NCBI RefSeq assembly: GCF_041321095.1
Contig: NZ_JBGGWE010000011.1
Span: 1-64,000, forward strand
DNA length: 64,000 nucleotides
Origin: Fibrella arboris
Lineage (GTDB): Bacteria; Bacteroidota; Bacteroidia; Cytophagales; Spirosomataceae
Reading direction: 5' to 3'
In this document: positions 24,459-31,479 of the stretch, one piece after another
How the letters are laid out: every line of letters begins with the position of its first letter
How positions within the stretch are numbered: the first letter of the stretch is position 1
Translations under genes and position numbers: made by a program
Notes under the pieces: generated by a model
Databases searched by the model: none
Seen by the model: only the letters and a program-made list of their open reading frames with translations
Told to the model about the DNA's origin: nothing

Positions 24459-24746
24459 CTATAAATCTCCGTAAATGTCGATCACTTCGCCTTCAGCGAC
24501 GGTCACGATGGCTTTCTTAACGAGGGGCGTACGACCTGTAACAACCCGTCCGTTAATGTTTTTCGAGCGCTTTTTGCCGAGTTTGCGCATCGTGTTCACG
24601 CTTGTCACGTTCACACCATACAGTTGCTCTACAGCTTTGGCAATCTCAATTTTATTGGCTTTTGGATCTACCGCGAAGGCATATTGACCTAGCTTGTTCA
24701 GCACAGCCATCTTCTCGGTTACGATCGGTCTTTTCAGCACGTCCAT
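24459..24746 (-). CDS. rplW: 50S ribosomal protein L23
   Basis: 95 residues. MDVLKRPIVTEKMAVLNKLGQYAFAVDPKANKIEIAKAVEQLYGVNVTSVNT-like sequence is typical. L23 is the docking site for trigger factor and SRP at the tunnel exit. It starts 3 bp after the rplD stop. Confidence 0.97.
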   Translation of the reverse strand: MDVLKRPIVTEKMAVLNKLGQYAFAVDPKANKIEIAKAVEQLYGVNVTSVNTMRKLGKKRSKNINGRVVTGRTPLVKKAIVTVAEGEVIDIYGDL

Positions 24747-24749
24747 GAT

Positions 24750-25379
24750 TTAGTTCGCTAAGATGGTTTGCAGTTTCTCCAGGGCCTCCGTGCTGATCAG
24801 CAATTGATCGGCGTTCATCAGATCATACGTGTTCACCTGCGAAGCAGTGGTCACCCGGGTTTTCTGAATATTCCGGCTCGACTTAACCACATTGATATCT
24901 ACGTCGGGTAGGATCAACAGCGTCTTTTTGCCAGTCAGTTGCAATGCGTTCAGGAACGCTACATAGTCTTTCGTCCGTGGGGCGTCGAACGTAAAGCTCT
25001 CCAGTACTGATACACTGCTGGCCTGGGCTTTGGCAGCCAGGGCTGATTTACGAGCCAGCGCTTTTACTTTCTTGTTCAGTTTGAACGAATAGTCACGGGG
25101 ACGTGGGCCGAAGATGGTACCACCGCCAACGAATACCGGCGACTTGATACTACCGGCACGAGCACCACCTGTTCCTTTTTGCTTCTTGATCTTACGGGTC
25201 GAGTGGGCGTTTTCAGCGCGCTCTTTCGTTTTGTGCGTACCCTGCCGCTTATTGGCCAGATACTGCTTCACGTCTAAGTAGATCGCGTGCGTGTTCGGTT
25301 CGATGCCGAAGATGGCGTCAGACAACTCGGCTTTCTTGCCGGTGTCTTCGCCTTTGCTGTTATATACGATAACTTCCAT
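24750..25379 (-). CDS. rplD: 50S ribosomal protein L4
   Basis: 209 residues. The extended loop that reaches the tunnel is visible as KRQGTHKTKERAENAHSTRKIKKQKGTGGARAGS followed by FGPRPRDYSFKLNKKVKALARKSALAAKA. In gamma-proteobacteria L4 represses its own operon through the leader; the S10 leader upstream of rplC here has terminator-like structures (26007-26307), so similar control is conceivable but not shown. Confidence 0.97.
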   Translation of the reverse strand: MEVIVYNSKGEDTGKKAELSDAIFGIEPNTHAIYLDVKQYLANKRQGTHKTKERAENAHSTRKIKKQKGTGGARAGSIKSPVFVGGGTIFGPRPRDYSFKLNKKVKALARKSALAAKAQASSVSVLESFTFDAPRTKDYVAFLNALQLTGKKTLLILPDVDINVVKSSRNIQKTRVTTASQVNTYDLMNADQLLISTEALEKLQTILAN

Positions 25380-25385
25380 GACGGC

Positions 25386-26006
25386 TTACTTCTCGATAAT
25401 GACGAATGAGTTTTTAGCACCTGGCACTGAACCGCTAACTACCAGCAGGTTTTGCTCAGGCATAACACGCAACACGCGAAGGTTTTGAACCGTAACCCGG
25501 TTGCCACCCATACGGCCCGCCATGCGCAGACCTTTAAATACCCGTGAAGGGAAGGAACACGCACCAATAGAACCTGGGTGACGACCCCGGTTGTGCTGTC
25601 CGTGTGTTTGACCGCCAACACCGCCGAAGCCGTGGCGCTTTACTACACCCTGGAAACCGCGACCTTTAGCCGTACCGACCACGTCAACGAAATCTCCCTC
25701 ACCGAACACGTCGCCAATTTGCAACGTATCACCCAGGTTGAACGACTGCTCGAATTCTTTGAATTCAACCAGTTTCCGCTTAGGCGTTGTGTTGGCCGCT
25801 TTGAAGTGGCCCAACATCGGCTTGTTGGTGTTCTTCTCTCTTTTTTCGCCGTAACCCAACTGAATAGCTTCGTAGCCATCCTTGTCCTTGGTACGGACTT
25901 GGGTTACAACACAGGGACCAGTTTCAATTACTGTACATGCCAGAGCCTGCCCGTCCGCATTGTACACACTGGTCATCCCGATCTTTTTACCAATTAATCC
26001 AGACAT
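25386..26006 (-). CDS. rplC: 50S ribosomal protein L3
   Basis: 206 residues. MSGLIGKKIGMTSVYNADGQALACTVIE, KGRGFQGVVKRHGFGGVGGQTHGQ and the glutamine-methylation region HRHPGSIGACSFPSRVFKG-like sequence identify L3. It is the first gene of the cluster here; rpsJ, which usually precedes it, is missing, and an own promoter at 26097-26104 supports this. The leader is about 84 bases and can form hairpins. Confidence 0.97.
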   Translation of the reverse strand: MSGLIGKKIGMTSVYNADGQALACTVIETGPCVVTQVRTKDKDGYEAIQLGYGEKREKNTNKPMLGHFKAANTTPKRKLVEFKEFEQSFNLGDTLQIGDVFGEGDFVDVVGTAKGRGFQGVVKRHGFGGVGGQTHGQHNRGRHPGSIGACSFPSRVFKGLRMAGRMGGNRVTVQNLRVLRVMPEQNLLVVSGSVPGAKNSFVIIEK

Positions 26007-26096
26007 TTTCTGTTTGTTAAAAAGCAGGTGAACGATTGATTAAACTATCACGGAACGCCGTGCCGCCGGTAAGCCGGACCCCGCCGAAACGGACCG

Positions 26097-26104
26097 CAAA
26101 AGTA
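26097..26104 (-). promoter_or_regulatory. -7 box for the rplC operon
   Basis: The minus strand reads TACTTTTG, an exact TAnnTTTG match, 91 bp before the rplC ATG. Downstream, the leader can fold CACGG-CGTT-CCGTG (about 26045-26062) and CCGG-CTTA-CCGG stems, candidates for ribosomal-protein autoregulation. Confidence 0.65.
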
Positions 26105-26146
26105 CGGGAAATGTGCCGTGATTGCAACGGCTTGTTTATCAGTGAC

Positions 26147-26182
26147 AAAAAAGAGGTCAGGCGTTAGAACACCTGACCTCTT
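26147..26182 (-). terminator. Intrinsic terminator upstream of the rplC promoter
   Basis: Arms AAGAGGTCAGG/CCTGACCTCTT (26151-26161, 26172-26182) form an 11-bp stem. On the minus strand it is followed by six T. It can end either the amidase-mlaD transcript or the short RNA started at 26300. Confidence 0.85.
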
Positions 26183-26293
26183 TAGGGCAACCAACGTACC
26201 TACAGGAACGTTACTGCCGCTAACTAAATCAGATGTGGTTTCCTTTCGGACCTTCACCCGCTTCTATGTCTTAAACTAAAACCGTCGCGATTG
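26147..26293 (-). ncRNA. Candidate small RNA or attenuated leader upstream of rplC
   Basis: A -7 box at 26300-26307 and a strong terminator at 26147-26182 define an about 147-base minus-strand transcript without a credible ORF (the GTG frame here runs straight through the terminator). It contains a small GGTCC-GAAA-GGA hairpin (about 26236-26249) and an imperfect AACGTTCC/GGTACGTT stem. The first hairpin recalls an SRP RNA tip, but the conserved SRP bases do not match. It is either a free RNA or a leader that attenuates transcription into rplC. Confidence 0.4.
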
Positions 26294-26299
26294 GGAGTG

Positions 26300-26307
26300 C
26301 AAAAGTA
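26300..26307 (-). promoter_or_regulatory. -7 box of the candidate leader RNA
   Basis: Minus-strand TACTTTTG, identical to the boxes of dnaN and rplC. It lies 37 bp downstream of the mlaD stop and 193 bp upstream of the rplC -7 box. Confidence 0.55.
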
Positions 26308-26344
26308 GAGAAACTTAATTAATAATCAAAGGTGATTGATCAAA

Positions 26345-27346
26345 TTACTTTCGCGTCGTATCGATCATCGTGGTGGTGACGGTCGTGACGGTTGTTGTAC
26401 CTGGTTTGCCCACAACAGTCTTGTCTTTTTTGCCGAATACCGAAAACGATACATTAATGTACTTCTTAGGATTCTGACGGAAATCAGTCAACAGTTTTTC
26501 GAGCCCACCTGCGGTACGGCTAACATTCACGTACAGCGAATCATCTGTGGTGAGCTTACCAAGCGACCCCTGCCCTTTCTGAATATTCCCCAGTAACTTC
26601 TGTAGGTTGTCTATGGATTTGTTCGCATTGTTCAGCGTTTGCCGAAGTTGCAATGCATTCAGTGAGTCGGTAAACGTTGAGGCCTTATTCAGAATGGGGC
26701 TGAGCTCCTGGGTGGTTTTATCCAGCGAGCGCGACAGTTGATTCACGTTGGCCAGCGCCAGCTTCAGACCGGTCCGGTTTTCGTTAAGCGCGTCATTCAA
26801 CGTACCTGTAACGGTGCCCGCCCCCCGCAGTGTCTGGTTCAGCACCTCGGCCGTCTGATCAAAAGAAGACACTACGTAATTCAGTCGGCGGGTAAGTGAG
26901 TCAACGTTATTTAGCACTGGCAGCGTCTTTTCCTTAATCAATGACGAAATACCTTGCTCACTGGCAGCAACCAGTTCGCCCTCGTCCATGACAGTACCAG
27001 CTCCATTCAATTCAAGCCGAATGACTTTCCCGCCGAGTAGGCCGCCATCGGCCAGTAAGGCTTTGGACCCCTGGCGAACGACTACATTTTTGTTCAGGTC
27101 GAGTGTAACCAACAGCTTGTTTCCCTGTTCGGGCATCAGATCGATTCTGGCCACTCGCCCTACGGTTAGGCCGTTCAGCAGCACGGGGTTAGAGGTTGTA
27201 AGCCCATCAACGTTGGCATACATAACCGTGAACTGCTTATTCTTCTTAAATATGTTGCTTCCTTTCAGGTAATTAAAGCCGAAGAAGAACATGGTGAGCG
27301 TCATCAGGGCCAGAAGACCGACTTTCGCTTCCTGTGAAAGTTTCAT
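26345..27346 (-). CDS. MlaD/MCE-domain lipid transport protein
   Basis: 333 residues. An N-terminal membrane helix (VGLLALMTLTMFFFGFNYL, residues 9-27) anchors it. The MCE domain follows (VMYANVDGLTTSNPVLLNGLTVGRVARIDL, with GKVIRLEL). The long C-terminal part is helical, with many Asn/Leu/Ser heptad-like repeats (LNQTLRGAGTVTGTLND, LNNANKSIDNLQKLLG). MCE proteins carry phospholipids between membranes with an ABC partner; none is in the window. It lies downstream of the amidase on the same strand and probably shares its transcript. Confidence 0.88.
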   Translation of the reverse strand: MKLSQEAKVGLLALMTLTMFFFGFNYLKGSNIFKKNKQFTVMYANVDGLTTSNPVLLNGLTVGRVARIDLMPEQGNKLLVTLDLNKNVVVRQGSKALLADGGLLGGKVIRLELNGAGTVMDEGELVAASEQGISSLIKEKTLPVLNNVDSLTRRLNYVVSSFDQTAEVLNQTLRGAGTVTGTLNDALNENRTGLKLALANVNQLSRSLDKTTQELSPILNKASTFTDSLNALQLRQTLNNANKSIDNLQKLLGNIQKGQGSLGKLTTDDSLYVNVSRTAGGLEKLLTDFRQNPKKYINVSFSVFGKKDKTVVGKPGTTTVTTVTTTMIDTTRK

Positions 27347-27440
27347 GTGGAGTGTAATAGAGTTGGCGCACGTTTACATCGCCTCGACGTATAACTGGCA
27401 AAGAGGGGGTCAAGGTTCACTATTACCTGCGTCAACTATG

Positions 27441-28268
27441 TCAATTCACCCCTTCCATGTCACGCTTAAACTGCTCAAACGCTTTATAAATCGCTCCGGC
27501 CATCTGTTCCTGTCCTTCTTCCGAAGCTAAAAAGTCTTCTTCATCCGTATTCGTTAGGTAACCAGCTTCAATTAATACACTGGGCATAGTTGTTTTCCAA
27601 AGAACAATGAACCCTGCCTGCTTAACACCATTACTTTTACGCTCAGCCACACGCCGGAAGTTGTGTTCCACTTTTTCGGCAAAATTGATGCTACTTCCTA
27701 GAAAGGCATGTTGGTAATTGGCCAGCATAATGTAGGCCAGAGGCGAGTCGGGATTGAAGCCCTGATAGGTCTTTACGTAATCCCGTTCCTGTTTAATAAC
27801 CTCGTTTTCACGCTTAGCAACATCCAGATTACGTTCTGTACGGTGCAGGCCAAGTGTGTATGTTTCAGTGCCATGTACGGCCTTTGAGGTGGGGTGTGCA
27901 TTGCAATGAATGGAAATGAACAGGTCGGCTCGGTTACGGTTGGCAATGGCACCACGCTCATATAAATCGACAAAGCGGTCGGTATTTCGCGTATAAATGA
28001 CCCGCACGTCTGGCATTTCTTCCCTAATTTTCGCCCCCAGCGCCAACACCAGTTTCAGGTTCGTTGTCTTCTCTTTAGCATATCGTCCGTGCGTACCGGG
28101 GTCTTTTCCGCCATGCCCGGCATCAAGCACAACCGTACGGATTTGATTGGCCTTTCCAGCCGGTCGGGGCTGCTGATTGGTGGTATCCTGCCAGGCTGGT
28201 TTGGGCAACATTGTTCCAGCCAATAACGGGATCAGCACTGCACAAAGTAGGATAATCTTAACAAGCAT
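27441..28268 (-). CDS. N-acetylmuramoyl-L-alanine amidase (Amidase_3)
   Basis: About 275 residues from ATG 28268, giving a signal sequence MLVKIILLCAVLIPLLAG. The enzyme cleaves the amide between muramic acid and the stem peptide during cell separation. The zinc ligands are visible: His in VVLDAGHGGKDPGTHG, Glu in YAKEKTTNLKLVLALG, His in ADLFISIHCNAHP, and the catalytic Glu in MPSVLIEAGYLTN. The frame is open to GTG 28382, but those 38 residues look non-native. The EnvC-like protein at 51689 is a possible activator. It is divergent from lptD, with overlapping promoters. Confidence 0.93.
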   Translation of the reverse strand: MLVKIILLCAVLIPLLAGTMLPKPAWQDTTNQQPRPAGKANQIRTVVLDAGHGGKDPGTHGRYAKEKTTNLKLVLALGAKIREEMPDVRVIYTRNTDRFVDLYERGAIANRNRADLFISIHCNAHPTSKAVHGTETYTLGLHRTERNLDVAKRENEVIKQERDYVKTYQGFNPDSPLAYIMLANYQHAFLGSSINFAEKVEHNFRRVAERKSNGVKQAGFIVLWKTTMPSVLIEAGYLTNTDEEDFLASEEGQEQMAGAIYKAFEQFKRDMEGVN

Positions 28269-28351
28269 AGCCGACGTAACTAGGGTAAGGGGTTTAATAA
28301 AAATTAACAACGAATTGCGATTCAAGAACGTATTGGGTGATTGTTCGTAGG

Positions 28352-28359
28352 TAACTTTG
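28352..28359 (+). promoter_or_regulatory. -7 box for lptD
   Basis: TAACTTTG matches TAnnTTTG, with a TTG at 28333-28335 as a possible -33 element. The start point would be near 28366, inside the amidase leader, so the two divergent transcripts overlap at their 5' ends. Confidence 0.55.
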
Positions 28360-28387
28360 TATGTCTTACTGAGGGGACTCACGGCGA

Positions 28388-28395
28388 CAAATGTA
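28388..28395 (-). promoter_or_regulatory. -7 box for the amidase-mlaD operon
   Basis: Minus-strand TACATTTG matches TAnnTTTG. The start point near 28381 gives a leader of about 112 bases to ATG 28268, or would leave the alternative GTG 28382 upstream of the transcript, which is why 28268 is preferred. Confidence 0.55.
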
Positions 28396-28399
28396 ATTT

Positions 28400-31300
28400 T
28401 TGATAGAACCGAAATTCACGTATATTATTTTACGGGTAACGCATTATACACTGCTACTGTGGCTATTAACAGCAGTTACGGGCCTTCTGCACGCGCAGGA
28501 ACGCCCCACTAATCCGCTGAGCCCATTACCTGTGCCTCCTTCCAAGCCGGTTAACACTAGCCCGGCAGGTAGGTCTGCCACCGAGTCTTCCCGAACGGTC
28601 AGGCCTGTTATTACGGGTGTGAGTGGTCGCGACACCACCCGTCTGCGCGTAGGTAAAGACACGACGAAGACCCCGGAAGATCAGTTTGCTACTACTGTCC
28701 GCTACTCGTCGAAAGATTCCAGCCAGGTAAATGGGCAAATTGTTGAGCTCTGGGGCAATGCCGAAGTCGTTTACGGCGATATTTCCCTGAAGGCCGATTA
28801 TATCAAACTCAACCAGGCTACCAACGAAGTTTACGCCCGGGGCCGATACGATTCCACCTCGAAAAAAACGGTCGGAACACCTATCTTCAAAGATCGTAGC
28901 GAAGAGTATAATACTAAGGAAATCCGCTACAATTTTAAGACCAAAAAAGCCCTGGTGCAGGGAATTGTTACACAGCAGGGAGAAGGAAACATACGGGGAA
29001 AAATAGTCAAGAAAGATGCTGAGGATAATTTGTACATCCGCGGTTCCATTTATACAACCTGTAACCTGGCCACACCCCACTTCCATATCAATGCCCCCAA
29101 GCTGAAAGTAGTTCATAACAAACAGGTAGTATCGGGGCCGTTTAATCTAGTTATCAATCAGATTCCGTTACCGCTTGGGCTACCGTTCGGCTTTTTCCCA
29201 TTTCCCAAGAAAAAAGACATAGGTGTGTCGGGTATTCTGATGCCTCAATACGGTGAAGAACCCAACGGCCGGGGTTTTTATCTGCGTGATGGCGGCTACT
29301 ACTGGGCCGTCAACGAGAACATCGGGTTGCAATTTACCGGACAGATTTACTCACGCGGAAGCTGGGGGCTAGGTACGTCGGGGGCTTACAACAAACGGTA
29401 TCGATACGCGGGCAACTTCCAGCTTCGGTTCAACCACAACACATCGGGCGCGCTGACAGAAGCTGAGCGGCTGCTTAGTCCCGACCGGAACGACTTTGCC
29501 ATTAGCTGGTCGCATGCGCCGCAGAACATTGGCCGGCGGAGTTCTTTTTCGGCCAACGTGAACGTGACCAGCAATAGCTACAACCAGTTTAACTCGTTCA
29601 GCACGCAGGCTGTTACCTCCAACGTAGCCGGGTCATCCATTCAGTATAGCCGCACGTTTGGTAAGTATGTCCGGTCGGGCGCCAATGTGCGGGTGAACCA
29701 GCAGTTTGGGCAGGTAAACCAGCAGACGGGCGTGCGGGAAAACGGCAAGACCGATGTGGGAATTGATTATAACCTGTCAGTTAATCAGATCGCCCCTTTT
29801 GCCCTGAAAGGAGGCACCGGACGCTGGTTTGAAAGCTTCCGGGTAGGTTTTCAGTTCGATGCGCAGGCATCGATCAGTAACACCATCCGCAGCCAGATTG
29901 ACACCAGTGGGCTTGGTTTTACGGTGCTGCCGCCCAGAGGAACGATTCTAAGGAGCCGTGACCAGATCGTACGCGATAGTCTGGCACGAGCTGACTCGAT
30001 TCGCCGTGGTTTCACAGTAACTGACCCCAACCTCATTGCCTTCAATCTGGAAAACCTGAGCCGGATTTTAGACAATCGGAACGTAACCATGCGCTACAGC
30101 ATTCCGGTATCGTTACCTAACTTTAAGATTGCCCGCTATATCAATTTCACGCCCGGCTTTTCGCTACAGGGCGATATATACAGTCGGCAGTTGACCTACA
30201 CGTATGATGCAGCCAAGGGGGGCGTTCAGATAGACACGGCACGCGGCTTTTTCCCGACCTATTCATTTGCAACCAACGCCAGCCTGAACACGCGGGTGTA
30301 TGGCATCTACAATTTCCACGGCAAACGGCTGGAAGCTATCCGCCATACGGTGGCTCCGTCTGTGTCGATCAGCTATACCCCTGACTTCTCGGGCTCGGCG
30401 TTTGGTTTTTTCACCAAACTCCCTGCTGAAGGTTCACTGGCTGCTTTGCCCGAGTATCGCCGGACGTTATCGCGTTATCGCGGATTGGGTGGTTCGTATG
30501 GCAGCAGCCCGCCGGGTCAGAATGCCATTATTTCGTTTGGCATTGTGAACCAATTAGAGATGAAGGTCCGCTCACGGGACGACAGTTCAGGCGCCGAGTT
30601 TAAGAAGATTCCTCTTTTCGACAACATCAGCATTAACGGAAGTTACAACCTGCTGGCTCCCGAATACAAACTGTCGCCAATTAACATCAGCGCCAATACA
30701 CAGATTTTCAAGAACGTCAATTTCAACCTCTCGGGCACAATGGACCCGTATGCGTATCGACCTTATTACAATGCTTACTATAGCCCCTACTCAAGCGCTT
30801 TCAACGGTTATGACCCAACTGTAGCGGCTATCATCGGTCAGGAATCTACGGCAACGTTCCCACGCATTAATCGGTACTCCGTTTTTGCCGGGCAGGGGTT
30901 GGGGCGGTTAACCAGTCTGCAAGCGTTTGTGAGTACACGGTTTGCGCCGAAGAAAGCGGATGCCCCGAAAAAGTCGCCGAATGCCTCGGATGCCACATTG
31001 AAGGCCATCAACCAGAACCCCGATCTGTACGTCGATTTCAGCATTCCCTGGACCGTCAACGTGAGTTATTCATTCGGGTATACTCGCCTCACGCCTACCC
31101 AGAGCGCTATTGTCCAAACGCTGAACCTGACGGGCGATTTCAGCCTGACGCCGAAGTGGAAATTCACGTACCAGACCGGCTACGATTTCCAGTACCATGC
31201 GCCATCGCTGACTACCATCGGCGTGAACAGGGACCTCCACTGCTGGGAAATGGCTTTCAACTGGACACCCTATGCCGGTAGTGCCAGCCGTGCAGGCAAC

Positions 31301-31405
31301 TATTCGTTCGACCTCCGCGCCAAATCGTCGATCCTACAGGAGTTGAAACTGAGCCGCCGCCGGTCGTTCTTCGACAACGGCGGCTTCGGGGGGGGCTACC
31401 GATAA
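28400..31405 (+). CDS. lptD: LPS-assembly outer membrane protein LptD
   Basis: 1001 residues. LptD with LptE inserts lipopolysaccharide into the outer leaflet. A signal peptide (LLLWLLTAVTGLLHA, cleavage near residue 32) is followed by a Pro/Ser/Thr-rich linker. Next comes the OstA-like beta-jellyroll (residues about 100-240, GQIVELWGNAEVVYGDISLKADYIKLN). The large beta-barrel, which ends in aromatic strands such as EMAFNWTPYA, completes it. Cys in IYTTCNLATPHFH and HCWEMAF may pair. The start is TTG 28400, as no in-frame ATG precedes the signal peptide. It is divergent from the amidase and MCE genes, an arrangement known in Bacteroidota. Confidence 0.93.
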   Translation: MIEPKFTYIILRVTHYTLLLWLLTAVTGLLHAQERPTNPLSPLPVPPSKPVNTSPAGRSATESSRTVRPVITGVSGRDTTRLRVGKDTTKTPEDQFATTVRYSSKDSSQVNGQIVELWGNAEVVYGDISLKADYIKLNQATNEVYARGRYDSTSKKTVGTPIFKDRSEEYNTKEIRYNFKTKKALVQGIVTQQGEGNIRGKIVKKDAEDNLYIRGSIYTTCNLATPHFHINAPKLKVVHNKQVVSGPFNLVINQIPLPLGLPFGFFPFPKKKDIGVSGILMPQYGEEPNGRGFYLRDGGYYWAVNENIGLQFTGQIYSRGSWGLGTSGAYNKRYRYAGNFQLRFNHNTSGALTEAERLLSPDRNDFAISWSHAPQNIGRRSSFSANVNVTSNSYNQFNSFSTQAVTSNVAGSSIQYSRTFGKYVRSGANVRVNQQFGQVNQQTGVRENGKTDVGIDYNLSVNQIAPFALKGGTGRWFESFRVGFQFDAQASISNTIRSQIDTSGLGFTVLPPRGTILRSRDQIVRDSLARADSIRRGFTVTDPNLIAFNLENLSRILDNRNVTMRYSIPVSLPNFKIARYINFTPGFSLQGDIYSRQLTYTYDAAKGGVQIDTARGFFPTYSFATNASLNTRVYGIYNFHGKRLEAIRHTVAPSVSISYTPDFSGSAFGFFTKLPAEGSLAALPEYRRTLSRYRGLGGSYGSSPPGQNAIISFGIVNQLEMKVRSRDDSSGAEFKKIPLFDNISINGSYNLLAPEYKLSPINISANTQIFKNVNFNLSGTMDPYAYRPYYNAYYSPYSSAFNGYDPTVAAIIGQESTATFPRINRYSVFAGQGLGRLTSLQAFVSTRFAPKKADAPKKSPNASDATLKAINQNPDLYVDFSIPWTVNVSYSFGYTRLTPTQSAIVQTLNLTGDFSLTPKWKFTYQTGYDFQYHAPSLTTIGVNRDLHCWEMAFNWTPYAGSASRAGNYSFDLRAKSSILQELKLSRRRSFFDNGGFGGGYR

Positions 31406-31479
31406 GCTTAACAAAACATTTACGGGTAGTCATGCCGTTAAGGTAGTGGTCTGTAAACAGGTCATCTACACACAACGTT

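Noticed and set aside
26048..26257. 69-residue minus-strand frame upstream of rplC
   Set aside because: The frame runs through a strong terminator and the rplC promoter, and has no family features.
26147..26293. SRP (4.5S) RNA
   Set aside because: A GGTCC-GAAA-GGA tip looks similar, but the conserved loop bases (GGAA loop and AGCA opposite CAGG) are not there, and the outer stem does not pair.
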